Shown: positions 8,908-17,298 of the stretch, piece after piece
Layout: the number at the start of each line of letters is the position of its first letter
Position numbering within the stretch: the first letter of the stretch is position 1
Assembly: GCF_004307995.1 (NCBI RefSeq)
Contig: NZ_SIRE01000018.1
Span: forward strand, 156,975-220,974
Direction of reading: 5' to 3'
Source: Paenibacillus thalictri
GTDB taxonomy: Bacteria; Bacillota; Bacilli; Paenibacillales; NBRC-103111
Length of the DNA stretch: 64,000 nt
Translations under genes and position numbers: made by a program
Notes under the pieces: model-generated
What the model was told of the DNA's origin: nothing
Database searches by the model: none
The model's input: the letters and a program-made list of their open reading frames with translations, nothing else

Positions 8908-9000
8908 ATGAATGAAATTGTCGCCCATCGAGGGTGTTCGGGGAAAGCGCCCGAAAATACGTTAGCTGCATTTAAGCTAGATTTGGCTGAATCGGCCTAG
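8908..9000 (+). pseudogene. Truncated glycerophosphodiester phosphodiesterase (UgpQ/GDPD) remnant
   Basis: Reading from ATG 8908 gives only 30 codons before TAG at 8998-9000. Those residues contain the diagnostic GDPD N-terminus: AHRG (catalytic His), CSG and APENTLAAF. An intact family member has about 240 residues. AAGGGGAGA lies properly spaced upstream, so it was a genuine operon gene. The next 50 bases lead directly into the 3' end of an opposite-strand AraC gene, so the rest of the gene was probably deleted at or near position 8980-9000. It identifies the upstream transporter as Ugp-like. Confidence 0.8.
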
Positions 9001-9050
9001 GCGATCAGCCGAGCGAGTCACTCTACCCAAGCATCTGCAACATTCCCACG

Positions 9051-9935
9051 CTACATCAGCCCCCGGTATTTCTCGCGATAGGCTCCGGGAGTGACGCCGA
9101 CGGTTTTGCGGAAGGTGCGGATAAAATAATTGCCGCTGGCAAAGCCGACAGCGCTGCCGATTTCCTGAACGGAAAGCAGCGTATGCCGCAGCAGCCGTTT
9201 GGCCTCCTCCATCCGGATAAAATACTGATATTTCAGCGGGCTCATCCCGGTATGTTTCCTTAAGCAGCGGGCGGCATAATCGACGTCGAAATGCAGCTCG
9301 GCCGCCAGCCGTTCCGCCTGAAACGGCTCGGCAAAACGGCTCTGCAGAATTTGCTTCACCTGCTCGCAAACCGCAAATGATCTCGACGATTGCCGCGACC
9401 GGAGTCCTGCCTGCAGCAGCGCCAGCAACCGTGCCAGCAGCGTGTGCAGCATAGCGGCGTTCTCATGGCACAACGATTGATGAAGCCGCGCCATCTCATC
9501 CAAAACCGGCAGCAGCGCCTGCATATCCACCTGCCCGAATTTCGGCAAATACAGAAACTGCTCGTCGGGCGTATGGTCGTAATCGGTCCCTTGACGAAGC
9601 ATCGACGACCAGGGGATCCGGCGGTGCTCTATGGTCTCGATGCGTGCATCGTGCCGGAAATGCACCCAATAAATTTCCGTCGGCTCGGTACAAGGGGCAT
9701 GTCCGTGGTGGGACCGTCCCGGTTCCAATAGGAGCATCTCGCCGGCACCGATGCTGTAGGGCTGTTCGTCTTCGGTCATATGCATCACGCCTTGTTTGAC
9801 CAGCAGCAGGTCGAAGACCGGAAAACTGCGGCGAAAATGCTGCCCTCCCACAGGCCAAACCGAATGACCGACCGTAAGAAGAACCGGCATGGGCGGAATT
9901 GTCAGCTGCAAGCAGATCATGTTGTCGTCTGCCAC
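9051..9935 (-). CDS. AraC-family regulator with N-terminal cupin
   Basis: A 294-residue regulator: sugar-binding cupin domain (about residues 20-150; GEMLLLEPGRSHHG is typical) and a C-terminal pair of HTH motifs (about 195-290; second HTH with IGSAVGFASGNYFIRTFRK). A GTG at 9935 directly abuts GGGAGG; the ATG at 9920 is 14 bases away, so the start is uncertain by five residues. It is divergent from the glycosidase-like gene at 10156, with 220 bases between, and is a likely regulator of it. Its 3' end lies at the breakpoint of the truncated GDPD gene. Confidence 0.9.
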   Translation of the reverse strand: MADDNMICLQLTIPPMPVLLTVGHSVWPVGGQHFRRSFPVFDLLLVKQGVMHMTEDEQPYSIGAGEMLLLEPGRSHHGHAPCTEPTEIYWVHFRHDARIETIEHRRIPWSSMLRQGTDYDHTPDEQFLYLPKFGQVDMQALLPVLDEMARLHQSLCHENAAMLHTLLARLLALLQAGLRSRQSSRSFAVCEQVKQILQSRFAEPFQAERLAAELHFDVDYAARCLRKHTGMSPLKYQYFIRMEEAKRLLRHTLLSVQEIGSAVGFASGNYFIRTFRKTVGVTPGAYREKYRGLM

Positions 9936-9972
9936 CTCCCGTTAATCGCACCTTGCTCTTTGTCTTAAGAAT

Positions 9973-10000
9973 ACCGTTGAAGCGCTTTCGGTTCAACGGT
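9973..10000. promoter_or_regulatory. Inverted repeat with embedded cre-like sequence
   Basis: A perfect 9-base inverted repeat ACCGTTGAA (9973-9981) / TTCAACGGT (9992-10000) is followed by TTTATTT on the plus strand. It overlaps TTGAAGCGCTTTCG (9977-9990), which matches 11 of 14 positions of the CcpA cre consensus. It lies between two divergent genes, so it may be an operator or catabolite repression site rather than a terminator; either reading is open. Confidence 0.4.
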
Positions 10001-10155
10001 TTTATTTACAACCGACCGCCTTTATCCGGCGATACATTTACAGTATTTTAGTCGAAAATGTGCTATAGCTGGTCGTCCCGCTGCCTATTTCCGCTCCGCA
10101 CCAGGTTGTATATTTATATTGCAAGCATGTATACAGCACCCACCGAGGAGGGGTA

Positions 10156-12129
10156 ATGATGAGATTTCGCCAGGTCCATCTTGATTTTCACACATCCGAG
10201 CTAATTTCAGGCATCGGCAAGCGTTTCGACCAAGAGCAGTTTCAAAGCATGCTGAAGCTGGGACATGTGGACTCAATCACTATTTTTTCAAAATGCCATC
10301 ACGGCTGGGCATACCATCCTTCCGTTCACAACGAGATGCACCCGGGTCTTGAATTTGATCTGCTGGAGGCGATGATTGAAGCGGCGCACGAAATTGGTGT
10401 CAAAACGCCGGTATACATATCTGCCGGCCTTGACGAAAAACTTGCGCTGCGCCATCCGGAGTGGCTGATCCGCGATTTCAACGACCACACGAATTGGGTC
10501 GACGGCTTTATGAAGCCAGGTTATCATCAATTTTGTCTGAACTCCCCTTATCTCGACTTATTGCTTCGCCAGGTGGACGAAGTCGTCCGCGGATACGATG
10601 CCGACGGTATTTTTCTGGACATTGTCGGCGTGCGCCCGTGTTATTGCCATACGTGTATCAACGCTATTCGCAAGCAAGGCGGAGATCCGCGCGATAAAGA
10701 AGCCATGCTGGCCATGTGGGAGCGCACTTACGCCAACTATTGCGCTCGCGTGCGGGAAACGATCGACGCGGTGAAGCCGGGCTTGCCCGTGTTCCACAAT
10801 GGCGGGCATATCCGCCGGGGACGGCGTGATTTGGCGCGGATGAATTCGCATCTGGAGCTGGAGTCGCTGCCGACGGGCGGCTGGGGATACGACCACTTCC
10901 CGTTGTCCGCAAGATACGCTCAAGGACTTGGCATGGAATTCCTTGGCATGACCGGCAAATTTCATACCACATGGGGTGAATTTGGCGGTTACAAGCACCC
11001 GAATGCGCTGCGTTATGAAACCTCGCTTAGCATCGCAAACGGAGCCAAATGCTCGATCGGCGACCAGCTTCACCCCGAAGGGCTTATGGATGAAGCGACG
11101 TATCGGCTGATCGGGGCCGCTTACCGGGAAATCGAACAAAAAGAAGCATGGTGCGAAGAGGTTGCAAGTATCGCCGATATCGGCCTTTTGACGTTGGAAG
11201 CGCTGCAGGCGCACAGCGAAGAAAAAAAGGGAGACCGGGCCGCAGGGTCCGATGCTGGCGCCATCCGCATGCTGCTGGAGGGCAAATGGCTGTTTGACGT
11301 CATCGATCTGGAAAGCGACTTCCAGCGTTACAAGGTCATTATTTTGCCCGACCTTGTTACGATCGACGAAGACTTGCAGGCTAAATTCAACCGTTTCATC
11401 GCTGCTGGGGGAAGGGTGCTTGCCACAGGTCGCTCCGGACTTAATGCGGAGGGGAATGCATTTGCGCTCGATTTTGGCGCGGAATGGGTCGAGGCAAGTG
11501 CCTGCCGTCCCGATTATTTCCGTCCGCATTTTGAACTGCAAAACCTTGGAACGGCATCATTTGTCTTCTATTCGGAGGGCCAGTCCATCAAGCTGACGGA
11601 CGGGACGGAGCTGGGACACCGGGAACAGTCTTATTTCAACCGGGAAGCATTTGCCTTCTGCTCCCACCAACATACTCCCAGCGCGCTGCGGCACGACGGT
11701 CCCGGGATGGTTGAGAGCGGCAGCGGCATTTATATCGCGTGGAATGTGTTTGAAGACTACGCGGCCAAAGGTAGCCTTGCCTTAAAAGAAGTTGTGACCT
11801 ACGCGCTGAACAGGCTGCTGCCCGACAAAACGCTAGCCACAGGGCTGCCGGCGCAGGGGATTGTTACCTTGATGCATCAGGAGCGGGAAAACCGCTATGT
11901 AAATCATCTGTTGTACGCCTCTCCGGTGAAACGCGGCAGCGGCGTTGAAGTGATTGAAGATATGATCCCGCTCTACGACGTGCCGGTGAGCTTAAGACTG
12001 CCTTCCGAGGCGAAAAAGGTATATTTGGCTCCGCAGATGACGGAGCTGCCGTTTGATACGTCGGACGGCTGCATCCATTACACCGTTCCCCGGCTGGAGT
12101 GCCATCAAATGGTTGTCATCGATGTGTAA
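10156..12129 (+). CDS. Glycoside-hydrolase-like TIM barrel with beta-galactosidase-trimerisation-type domain
   Basis: A 657-residue cytosolic protein without signal peptide. Residues 1-330 resemble an alpha-amylase/GH29-like barrel: HHGWAYHP, YISAGLDE, DADGIFLDIVG (candidate nucleophile Asp), a CYCHTC cysteine cluster, and a later WGEFGG. Residues about 350-560 resemble the Rossmann-like trimerisation domain of GH42 beta-galactosidases (FDVIDLESDFQRYKVIILPD, GGRVLATG). The substrate is not recognisable; fucosidase or galactosidase activity is possible. GGAGGGG precedes the ATG. It is divergent from an AraC regulator and stands alone, followed by a strong terminator. A related protein is encoded at 37912-39933. 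Confidence 0.75.
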   Translation: MMRFRQVHLDFHTSELISGIGKRFDQEQFQSMLKLGHVDSITIFSKCHHGWAYHPSVHNEMHPGLEFDLLEAMIEAAHEIGVKTPVYISAGLDEKLALRHPEWLIRDFNDHTNWVDGFMKPGYHQFCLNSPYLDLLLRQVDEVVRGYDADGIFLDIVGVRPCYCHTCINAIRKQGGDPRDKEAMLAMWERTYANYCARVRETIDAVKPGLPVFHNGGHIRRGRRDLARMNSHLELESLPTGGWGYDHFPLSARYAQGLGMEFLGMTGKFHTTWGEFGGYKHPNALRYETSLSIANGAKCSIGDQLHPEGLMDEATYRLIGAAYREIEQKEAWCEEVASIADIGLLTLEALQAHSEEKKGDRAAGSDAGAIRMLLEGKWLFDVIDLESDFQRYKVIILPDLVTIDEDLQAKFNRFIAAGGRVLATGRSGLNAEGNAFALDFGAEWVEASACRPDYFRPHFELQNLGTASFVFYSEGQSIKLTDGTELGHREQSYFNREAFAFCSHQHTPSALRHDGPGMVESGSGIYIAWNVFEDYAAKGSLALKEVVTYALNRLLPDKTLATGLPAQGIVTLMHQERENRYVNHLLYASPVKRGSGVEVIEDMIPLYDVPVSLRLPSEAKKVYLAPQMTELPFDTSDGCIHYTVPRLECHQMVVIDV

Positions 12130-12180
12130 TGTAATCCGCGTAACGAAGAAATCCGCCTTATCCGCACTGCCAAGCGCACA

Positions 12181-12209
12181 AAAGACTGCCTGTAAAACAG
12201 GCAGTCTTT
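12181..12209. terminator. Bidirectional intrinsic terminator between convergent genes
   Basis: A perfect 12-base stem AAAGACTGCCTG / CAGGCAGTCTTT with a TAAAA loop, T-rich on both ends. It sits between the convergent glycosidase-like gene (ends 12129) and yunC (its stop codon begins at 12210), so it can end both transcripts. Confidence 0.9.
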
Positions 12210-12512
12210 CTACATCATCTTTCGTACCGCGTCACGGCCTGTTGTCCCTTTGACGATTCCCAGCGATTCGGCCTCGTACGTAACGGATTCCAGCGGCGCA
12301 TCGAGCAGCTCCTCCAAAGTGCGTACCCCGACGGCTCTGCCCGCTATGATACGGCGGTCCTTGAGACGCTCGTTCAGCAGCCCGACATCCAAAGCCCCGC
12401 ACATGATGTATCCCTTATCCGTGGTTACGACGATCAGCGTTGTTTTCGGCAGTTTCACCTCGATGCCAAGCGCGGTATGCCCATCGATTTCGATCGGCTC
12501 CATTCTCATCAT
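12210..12512 (-). CDS. yunC: YunC-family DUF1805 protein
   Basis: About 100 residues, colinear with YunC of Bacillus: VKLPKT, GYIMCGALDVGLLNERLK, AGRAVGVRT and LLDAPLESVTYEAE. The function of DUF1805 is not established. I chose the ATG at 12512, nine bases from AGGAGG; the ATG at 12518 is too close to it and longer upstream extensions lack homology. The gene stands alone, with a terminator overlapping its end. Confidence 0.88.
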   Translation of the reverse strand: MMRMEPIEIDGHTALGIEVKLPKTTLIVVTTDKGYIMCGALDVGLLNERLKDRRIIAGRAVGVRTLEELLDAPLESVTYEAESLGIVKGTTGRDAVRKMM

Positions 12513-12738
12513 CTTCATGCACCTCCTAACCATAAATCGCATTAAGGCTGATTCTACCTTCATCATATGTTTCGGATACATAACTAGTAACGAATGAAGC
12601 AAAAATAGGCAGTCCGGTAAGCCGCTAGACGCAGTATACTTAGAACAACGGTGCCGAAGACGCACCCCGTCTAGTCGTAAAGACCAATTTTGACGGACCG
12701 GGACAATTCCAAGTTCTTCTGTCTCCGGCTTATGAATA

Positions 12739-12777
12739 CACTCCCTAATAGCGTTTCATTTCCATGCTAAGGGAGTG
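12739..12777 (+). promoter_or_regulatory. Inverted repeat masking the ribosome site of the next gene
   Basis: CACTCCCT (12739-12746) is the exact reverse complement of AGGGAGTG (12770-12777), which contains the ribosome site GGGAG of the following small secreted protein. In RNA the 8-base stem would cover the ribosome site with a 23-base loop. A translational switch is conceivable but unproven. Confidence 0.4.
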
Positions 12778-12780
12778 ATC

Positions 12781-13086
12781 ATGTTGAATTGTTCGTTCAA
12801 AACCAAACTATGTGTGCTTGCGTTAAGCTCAAGTCTGATGCTTCCCGCAGCGGCAAGTGCCGCGACAGCAGGAGATTCGGCAAGCCAGCCCGCTGCCCCT
12901 GCGTTTCAGACCATTTTTTCGGTAATCCAAACCAATGTAAACGGCGTGTTTATCCCCGGCAATTTTGTGATAAACCAAGATTCAAGAGCTGTTTATGCTC
13001 CTGGGATCGGTTATATTGTCGTCAATAAAGATACGCGTCTGCCCCCGGGATCCTATTATTTAAAGCCCGCAAGCTCAGTAAAATAA
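12781..13086 (+). CDS. Small secreted protein of unknown function
   Basis: About 101 residues. The start at ATG 12781 has GGGAG five bases upstream; a GTG at 12775 overlaps that site. A classical signal peptide (basic start, hydrophobic core, cleavage after AAASA) is followed by an about 70-residue exported part rich in small and aromatic residues (VNGVFIPGNFVINQDSRAVYAPGIGYIVVNKDTRLPPGSYYL, shown in pieces: PGNF, PGIGYIVV, PPGSYYL). I do not recognise the family. It stands alone with no obvious terminator, and its ribosome site may be sequestered by a hairpin. Confidence 0.6.
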   Translation: MLNCSFKTKLCVLALSSSLMLPAAASAATAGDSASQPAAPAFQTIFSVIQTNVNGVFIPGNFVINQDSRAVYAPGIGYIVVNKDTRLPPGSYYLKPASSVK

Positions 13087-13241
13087 CGATAAGCGGAAGC
13101 CGTTTTGGGCATTAAAACCATCCGCCGGGAAACATTGAAATGCTCTCTCAACTAGCAAGGAAACAACTTTCTTCGCCGGAGCGGAAATATTTCTTTGCTG
13201 CCGGCATGAATCATCTGGAAGTGAAAGGGAAAACAAATGAA

Positions 13242-13283
13242 TGCGCCGTCCATTGTCAGCTACAGCTAACAACGGACGGCGCA
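13242..13283 (-). terminator. Long hairpin downstream of the VanY-like gene
   Basis: TGCGCCGTCC (13242-13251) pairs with GGACGGCGCA (13274-13283) and the stem continues inward with one mismatch. On the minus strand it is followed by TTCATTTGTTTT, so it acts as a terminator for the gene ending at 13386. The rest of 13087-13385 (299 bases) shows nothing else recognisable. Confidence 0.65.
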
Positions 13284-13385
13284 CTCATAGGAGGCCGCTG
13301 AAAAAAGCAGCTTAGGTGAGCGAAATCATGCTGAAGAAGCGCCTTCGGCCTTTTCTCGATTCGAACGAAGCAATAAACGATATGA

Positions 13386-14285
13386 TTACGGTTTGCTGAC
13401 CGGAGTTGCTTTTCCTAAATATTCCTCCAGCGTAATGCCCCGCTTTGCAATTTCCTTAGCCATCTCCGTGCCTACGTACCTTAAGTGCCACGGTTCATAC
13501 TGATAACCGGTAATGCTCTCTTTCCCCTTCAGATAACGGATGATGAAGCCGTAATCCGCCGCGTGGTCGGCAAGCCATTTGGCTTCCTTCGTATCCCCGA
13601 AGCAATCCGTAGCCGCACATTTCCCCGAGGAACCGGATACGTCAATGGCAAGCCCTGTCTCATGTTCGCTTTGCCCCGGTTTGGCGCTGTATTTGTTCGC
13701 CGCCTCTTCCCCGTCGGCTTTGACATAATTCGAGTACACAGACTTTTGCGTCGCATAAGAACGGTACGCCGATACGCCTGCGAGCGGCAGCTTGTCGTCC
13801 GCCGCGGCTTTGAACAGCTTCTCCAGCGCTTCCGCCGCTTCCTTGCGCATTTTTCGTTTTTCCAGTTTTTCTTTAAAAATAAAAGGAACGTTAGGATCAA
13901 CCAAATCCTGCGGCTCATAATTGTCCGGCAGCTTGTACATTTTGTTTACGAGTACGGCTCTATCCGTTGGATTGGCGACTACTTGCACCGATTTGCCGGC
14001 ATCTCCCGGCGCGCTTGGCTTAGATGCTGCAGGATCGGACTGAGGTTTTTGCGCTGCGGAATCAGGCTGAGGTTTCGCAGCCGCATCAGGCTGGGATTTG
14101 GGAGATGCAGTTCCAGCCGGAGGCGTGGCTTCCGGAGCGGCCTTGGCAGGCGGGGTGCTTGTCTGCTGCTGCGTTGCGCCTGCTGCGGATTGCGCCGGAG
14201 TTTTGTCGTTTCCGCCGCAGCCGGCCGCCGACACGACAAAACCTGCCAGCAGCAGAAACGAAGCGGATTTTACATACTTGTTCAT
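13386..14285 (-). CDS. VanY-like D-alanyl-D-alanine carboxypeptidase lipoprotein (M15B)
   Basis: A 299-residue peptidase. Lipobox SAAGC (Cys23) anchors it outside the membrane; residues about 26-97 are a low-complexity Pro/Ala/Gln/Ser linker with repeated KPQ/KSQPD units that probably spans the wall. The catalytic M15B domain follows with SAYRSY, the zinc-site block GQSEHETGLAIDV (His and Asp ligands) and YEPWHLRYVG (catalytic Glu and third His). It trims the terminal D-Ala of peptidoglycan stem peptides. It is monocistronic, and vancomycin genes are absent nearby, so this is housekeeping wall metabolism. Confidence 0.92.
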   Translation of the reverse strand: MNKYVKSASFLLLAGFVVSAAGCGGNDKTPAQSAAGATQQQTSTPPAKAAPEATPPAGTASPKSQPDAAAKPQPDSAAQKPQSDPAASKPSAPGDAGKSVQVVANPTDRAVLVNKMYKLPDNYEPQDLVDPNVPFIFKEKLEKRKMRKEAAEALEKLFKAAADDKLPLAGVSAYRSYATQKSVYSNYVKADGEEAANKYSAKPGQSEHETGLAIDVSGSSGKCAATDCFGDTKEAKWLADHAADYGFIIRYLKGKESITGYQYEPWHLRYVGTEMAKEIAKRGITLEEYLGKATPVSKP

Positions 14286-14539
14286 TTTGCTACCTTCCTA
14301 TCCTCATCTGTCATTTCCATCCCTATAGTACACCTTAACGCGCCCCGAAGGCAAAAGGTTGCTCTCCCCCGCCGGTTGCCAGCAAAAAAAGATAAGCCTT
14401 CGGAACTAAGCTTGAATCAGAGGGGAGAAGCAGCTGGCCGTTTTATTCAAATATGTGCTGTATGTCCTATTCTTACAATTAACGGCATGTTATAGTAAAA
14501 TAGATATGTATATCGAACTAGGGAAAGGGGGCCGCCGTC

Positions 14540-15034
14540 ATGAAAGACAACCAAGAGAGCCAAGCGAAACAACGTTTTCTTTTCAATGTGGACATTTTAA
14601 TCGAAGGGGAAACGAACGGACGCGCCCTGGAAACGCTGCTACATCTTTTAAACTCGAATCAGATTCAGGATTACAACATCAGATCGGGCATCGAGCTAGG
14701 CAAATGGATCCAGGTCGCCATTAAAGAGGCGCGGAAAAATGTAACCAAAGAATCAGCAGCCAAAACCCAGGAAAAAGTGCAGCAGCCAAACGTGGAGCCG
14801 ACGAAAAAAAAGTCCGCCGATCACGAGTATTTATACCAGCAGTTGGAAAAATTCAGGGAAAATAACATGCTCATCCGTGTAACGGTTTTAAAAGGAAAAG
14901 GCATCAAGCTCAGCCTGCCTTGCCGGATATTGAATTTTGACCCTGCTGCGGAAACGGTGACGGTATATCACGTGGACGAAAAGAAGGTATATTTGTTCAG
15001 GATCAACGAAATCGACGATGTAGAAGTCAGCTGA
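14540..15034 (+). CDS. Hypothetical cytosolic protein, Paenibacillus type
   Basis: A 164-residue soluble protein not recognised. Two parts flank a charged linker (about residues 68-95, KKKS-rich): an N-terminal piece with FLFNVDILIEGE and GRALETLLHLLN, and a C-terminal beta-rich part with LSLPCRILNFDPAAETVTVYHVDEKKVYLF (pieces: LPCRIL, VYLFRINEIDD). The latter resembles small RNA-binding-like barrels, but this is only an impression. GAAAGGGGG lies ahead of the ATG, and CTTACA (14472) with TAAAAT (14496) gives a plausible promoter. It ends in a clear terminator and is monocistronic. Confidence 0.65.
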   Translation: MKDNQESQAKQRFLFNVDILIEGETNGRALETLLHLLNSNQIQDYNIRSGIELGKWIQVAIKEARKNVTKESAAKTQEKVQQPNVEPTKKKSADHEYLYQQLEKFRENNMLIRVTVLKGKGIKLSLPCRILNFDPAAETVTVYHVDEKKVYLFRINEIDDVEVS

Positions 15035-15050
15035 ACGCCGCTGCAGCCAA

Positions 15051-15076
15051 CAAAAGCCCGAGAAATCGGGCTTTTG
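15051..15076 (+). terminator. Intrinsic terminator
   Basis: A perfect 11-base stem CAAAAGCCCGA / TCGGGCTTTTG with a GAAA tetraloop, 17 bases after the stop at 15034; the T-run is inside the stem (CTTTTGACTATTT). Confidence 0.85.
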
Positions 15077-15101
15077 ACTATTTAAAGTCCCTCGTATGAC
15101 G

Positions 15102-15150
15102 CAAATACGCTTCCAAAACCACTGTGAAAGTGGGCTCGGAAGCGTATTTG
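15102..15150. repeat. Inverted repeat in convergent intergenic region
   Basis: CAAATACGCTTCC (15102-15114) and GGAAGCGTATTTG (15138-15150) form a perfect 13-base stem with an inner CACT..AGTG pairing. It lies between the terminator at 15051 and the end of the minus-strand GGDEF/EAL gene, where it could end that transcript, but no T-run follows on the minus strand. Confidence 0.5.
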
Positions 15151-15196
15151 TTGTGCTTATTCATATAAGTGTGGAACCGTTTGGATTATCCATATC

Positions 15197-17113
15197 CTAA
15201 ATGATCTCCGGCACATCGTCCGTTTTCCCGGCTGCCGTCGTCTGCATGCGATGAAGCAGCTGCTCCATCTGTCGTTCGCCAACCGGCGGGCTGAACCAGT
15301 ATCCTTGAATTTCGTTGCAGCGGTTTTTGTGGAGAAATTGCAGCTGATCGGCCGTTTCCACGCCTTCCGCGATCACCTTCATTTTCAAATGATGGGACAT
15401 CGCTATAATCGAAGCGACAATCGCCGCATCGTTCGGATCGGACATGATGTCGCGAACAAACGATTTGTCGATTTTCAGCTTGTCGATCGGAAATCTTTTT
15501 AAGTAATTCAGAGAGCTGTACCCGGTTCCGAAATCATCGATGCTGATGCTGACGCCAAGGTCCTTCAGCTCAAGCAGCAAATAAGCGGTGTAGTCGACGT
15601 CCATCGTGCTGCTTTCGGTAATTTCAAGCTCCAGATAAGCCGGGTCGAGTTCCGTCTCCTCCAGCACTTCGCTGATGATTTCCTTCAGGTTATGCTGCAG
15701 AAATTGCCTTGTCGATAAATTGACGGAAATCGGAATCGGGTCAAACCCTTGCTGCTGCCATGCTTTATTTTGCCGGCAAGCTTCGCGAAGCACCCATCGG
15801 CCAATCGGTACAATCAATCCCGTCTCCTCGGCAAAAGGAATAAATTCCGACGGCGGAACAACGCCCTTTACCGGGTGATGCCAGCGGACCAGCGCTTCCA
15901 TGCCGATGACACGGCCGGTTTCAATATCCATCTGAGGCTGATAATAAAGCAGCAATTCCCCTTGCTGGAGCGCGCGCCGCAGTTCATTTTCCAAAGTAAG
16001 CCGCTTTAAGGACACGGTTTTCATATCGGCGTTGAAAATTTGATATGTATTTTTGCCTTTTTCCTTTGCCCGGGATAAGGCGATATCGGCATATTTCATC
16101 AGCGTTTCGGCGTCGCTTTCTTCTTCAGATACGATAGCAATGCCGATGCTTGCCGTCACATGCAGTTGAAACTGCTGAAGCGTAAAAGGCTCTTCCAGCA
16201 CAAGCGAGATCGAGCGGGCCAGCTTCACCACCTCGTCTACCGACACGATGTTGGCAAAAAAGAAGGCGAATTCGTCGCCTTCGGTACGGGCGACGAAATC
16301 TTGCTCCGACACAACGCGGGTAAACCGCTCAGCCACCTGCAGCAGCAGCATATCCCCGTAATCATGGCCAAAGCAGTCGTTGACGATTTTAAACCGGTCG
16401 ATATCCAGATAAAAGACGGCAAGCAATCCGCCAAGCTGACAGGACGTTTGGAGCGATTGTGTCAGGTGCTCGCTGAACAATCTCCGGTTCGGGAGTCCGG
16501 TCATATCGTCGTAGTAGGCCAGATGACGCATCTGTTCTTCGGCCCGTTTGCGCACGGTGACGTCTTGACCGATAAATATGAGGCCTTGCGGGCCATCTTC
16601 ATCCATGACGGGTACAGCCGTAACTTCCAGATCGACACGATACCCGTTCTTATGTATAACCGATGTGGAAAACGATTGAGGCACACCTGTGCGGGCTTCG
16701 CCGAAGTGTTCGATCGTCTTTCTGATGTGTTCTCCGGCCAGCACTTTCGTGAACGGCGTTTGTCTGATTTCTTCCTCGGAGTAGCCAAGCAATTGCTCGG
16801 CGACGGAATTGATTTGCAGAAACCGTCCCCCCAGATCGATTAAGCCAACCGCATTCGGATTATAGTGAAATAACGATGAGAATACGCGTTCTTTCTCGGA
16901 CAGCATCGTTTTGAGCCGGGCGATTTCCGATCCTTCTTCTGCCGAAGGAGACTGGTTTTCCTTTTGCCGCATAGAAAGATTTCTTGATTCTCTCCATAAG
17001 AATGCGGAGAAAACGGCCCACGCGATCGTTGAAATCATCCATGACCAGATATTGTTGTAGAAGACAGCCAGTGCCAAATAGGCCGCAAATGAGCACAACA
17101 CCGTCCATTTCAA
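15197..17113 (-). CDS. Membrane PAS-GGDEF-EAL cyclic-di-GMP protein with degenerate GGDEF
   Basis: 638 residues: two membrane segments (about 5-40), PAS (about 75-190), GGDEF domain (195-360), EAL domain (375-625). The EAL module looks active: E406-A-L-V-R-W, DDFGTGYSSL and EGVET are present, so it should hydrolyse cyclic di-GMP. The diguanylate cyclase signature reads EGDEF (residues 278-282); the first Gly is replaced, which usually abolishes synthesis and leaves a GTP-sensing role. Hence a phosphodiesterase with a sensory GGDEF is the best reading. The neighbours are unrelated, so the gene is probably monocistronic. Confidence 0.9.
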   Translation of the reverse strand: MKWTVLCSFAAYLALAVFYNNIWSWMISTIAWAVFSAFLWRESRNLSMRQKENQSPSAEEGSEIARLKTMLSEKERVFSSLFHYNPNAVGLIDLGGRFLQINSVAEQLLGYSEEEIRQTPFTKVLAGEHIRKTIEHFGEARTGVPQSFSTSVIHKNGYRVDLEVTAVPVMDEDGPQGLIFIGQDVTVRKRAEEQMRHLAYYDDMTGLPNRRLFSEHLTQSLQTSCQLGGLLAVFYLDIDRFKIVNDCFGHDYGDMLLLQVAERFTRVVSEQDFVARTEGDEFAFFFANIVSVDEVVKLARSISLVLEEPFTLQQFQLHVTASIGIAIVSEEESDAETLMKYADIALSRAKEKGKNTYQIFNADMKTVSLKRLTLENELRRALQQGELLLYYQPQMDIETGRVIGMEALVRWHHPVKGVVPPSEFIPFAEETGLIVPIGRWVLREACRQNKAWQQQGFDPIPISVNLSTRQFLQHNLKEIISEVLEETELDPAYLELEITESSTMDVDYTAYLLLELKDLGVSISIDDFGTGYSSLNYLKRFPIDKLKIDKSFVRDIMSDPNDAAIVASIIAMSHHLKMKVIAEGVETADQLQFLHKNRCNEIQGYWFSPPVGERQMEQLLHRMQTTAAGKTDDVPEII

Positions 17114-17269
17114 ACATGCCCACTCCTTTTTACCTTACTCATGAATAAACTGCCCCTGCCCGTTCTATTCCATGTTTATCCGTCGATGTAAGGAGGTGGC
17201 TGCAAACTCACAATTTCTACGCGGAAAGCCGATATTCCTGCAAAAACTGTGAATTTCTTAACAAAACCG

Positions 17270-17298
17270 AAAAGAACCGTGTGGATTACGGTTCTTTT
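17270..17298. terminator. Intrinsic terminator overlapping the end of the DUF423 gene
   Basis: Perfect 11-base stem AAAAGAACCGT (17270-17280) / ACGGTTCTTTT (17288-17298). On the minus strand the hairpin includes the stop codon of the DUF423 gene and is followed by CGGTTTTGTT. On the plus strand TTTT also follows. Confidence 0.8.

Noticed and set aside
13485..14495. 336-codon plus-strand frame over the VanY-like gene
   Set aside because: It is Arg/Cys-rich low-complexity antisense of the Pro/Ala linker and the carboxypeptidase domain on the minus strand.
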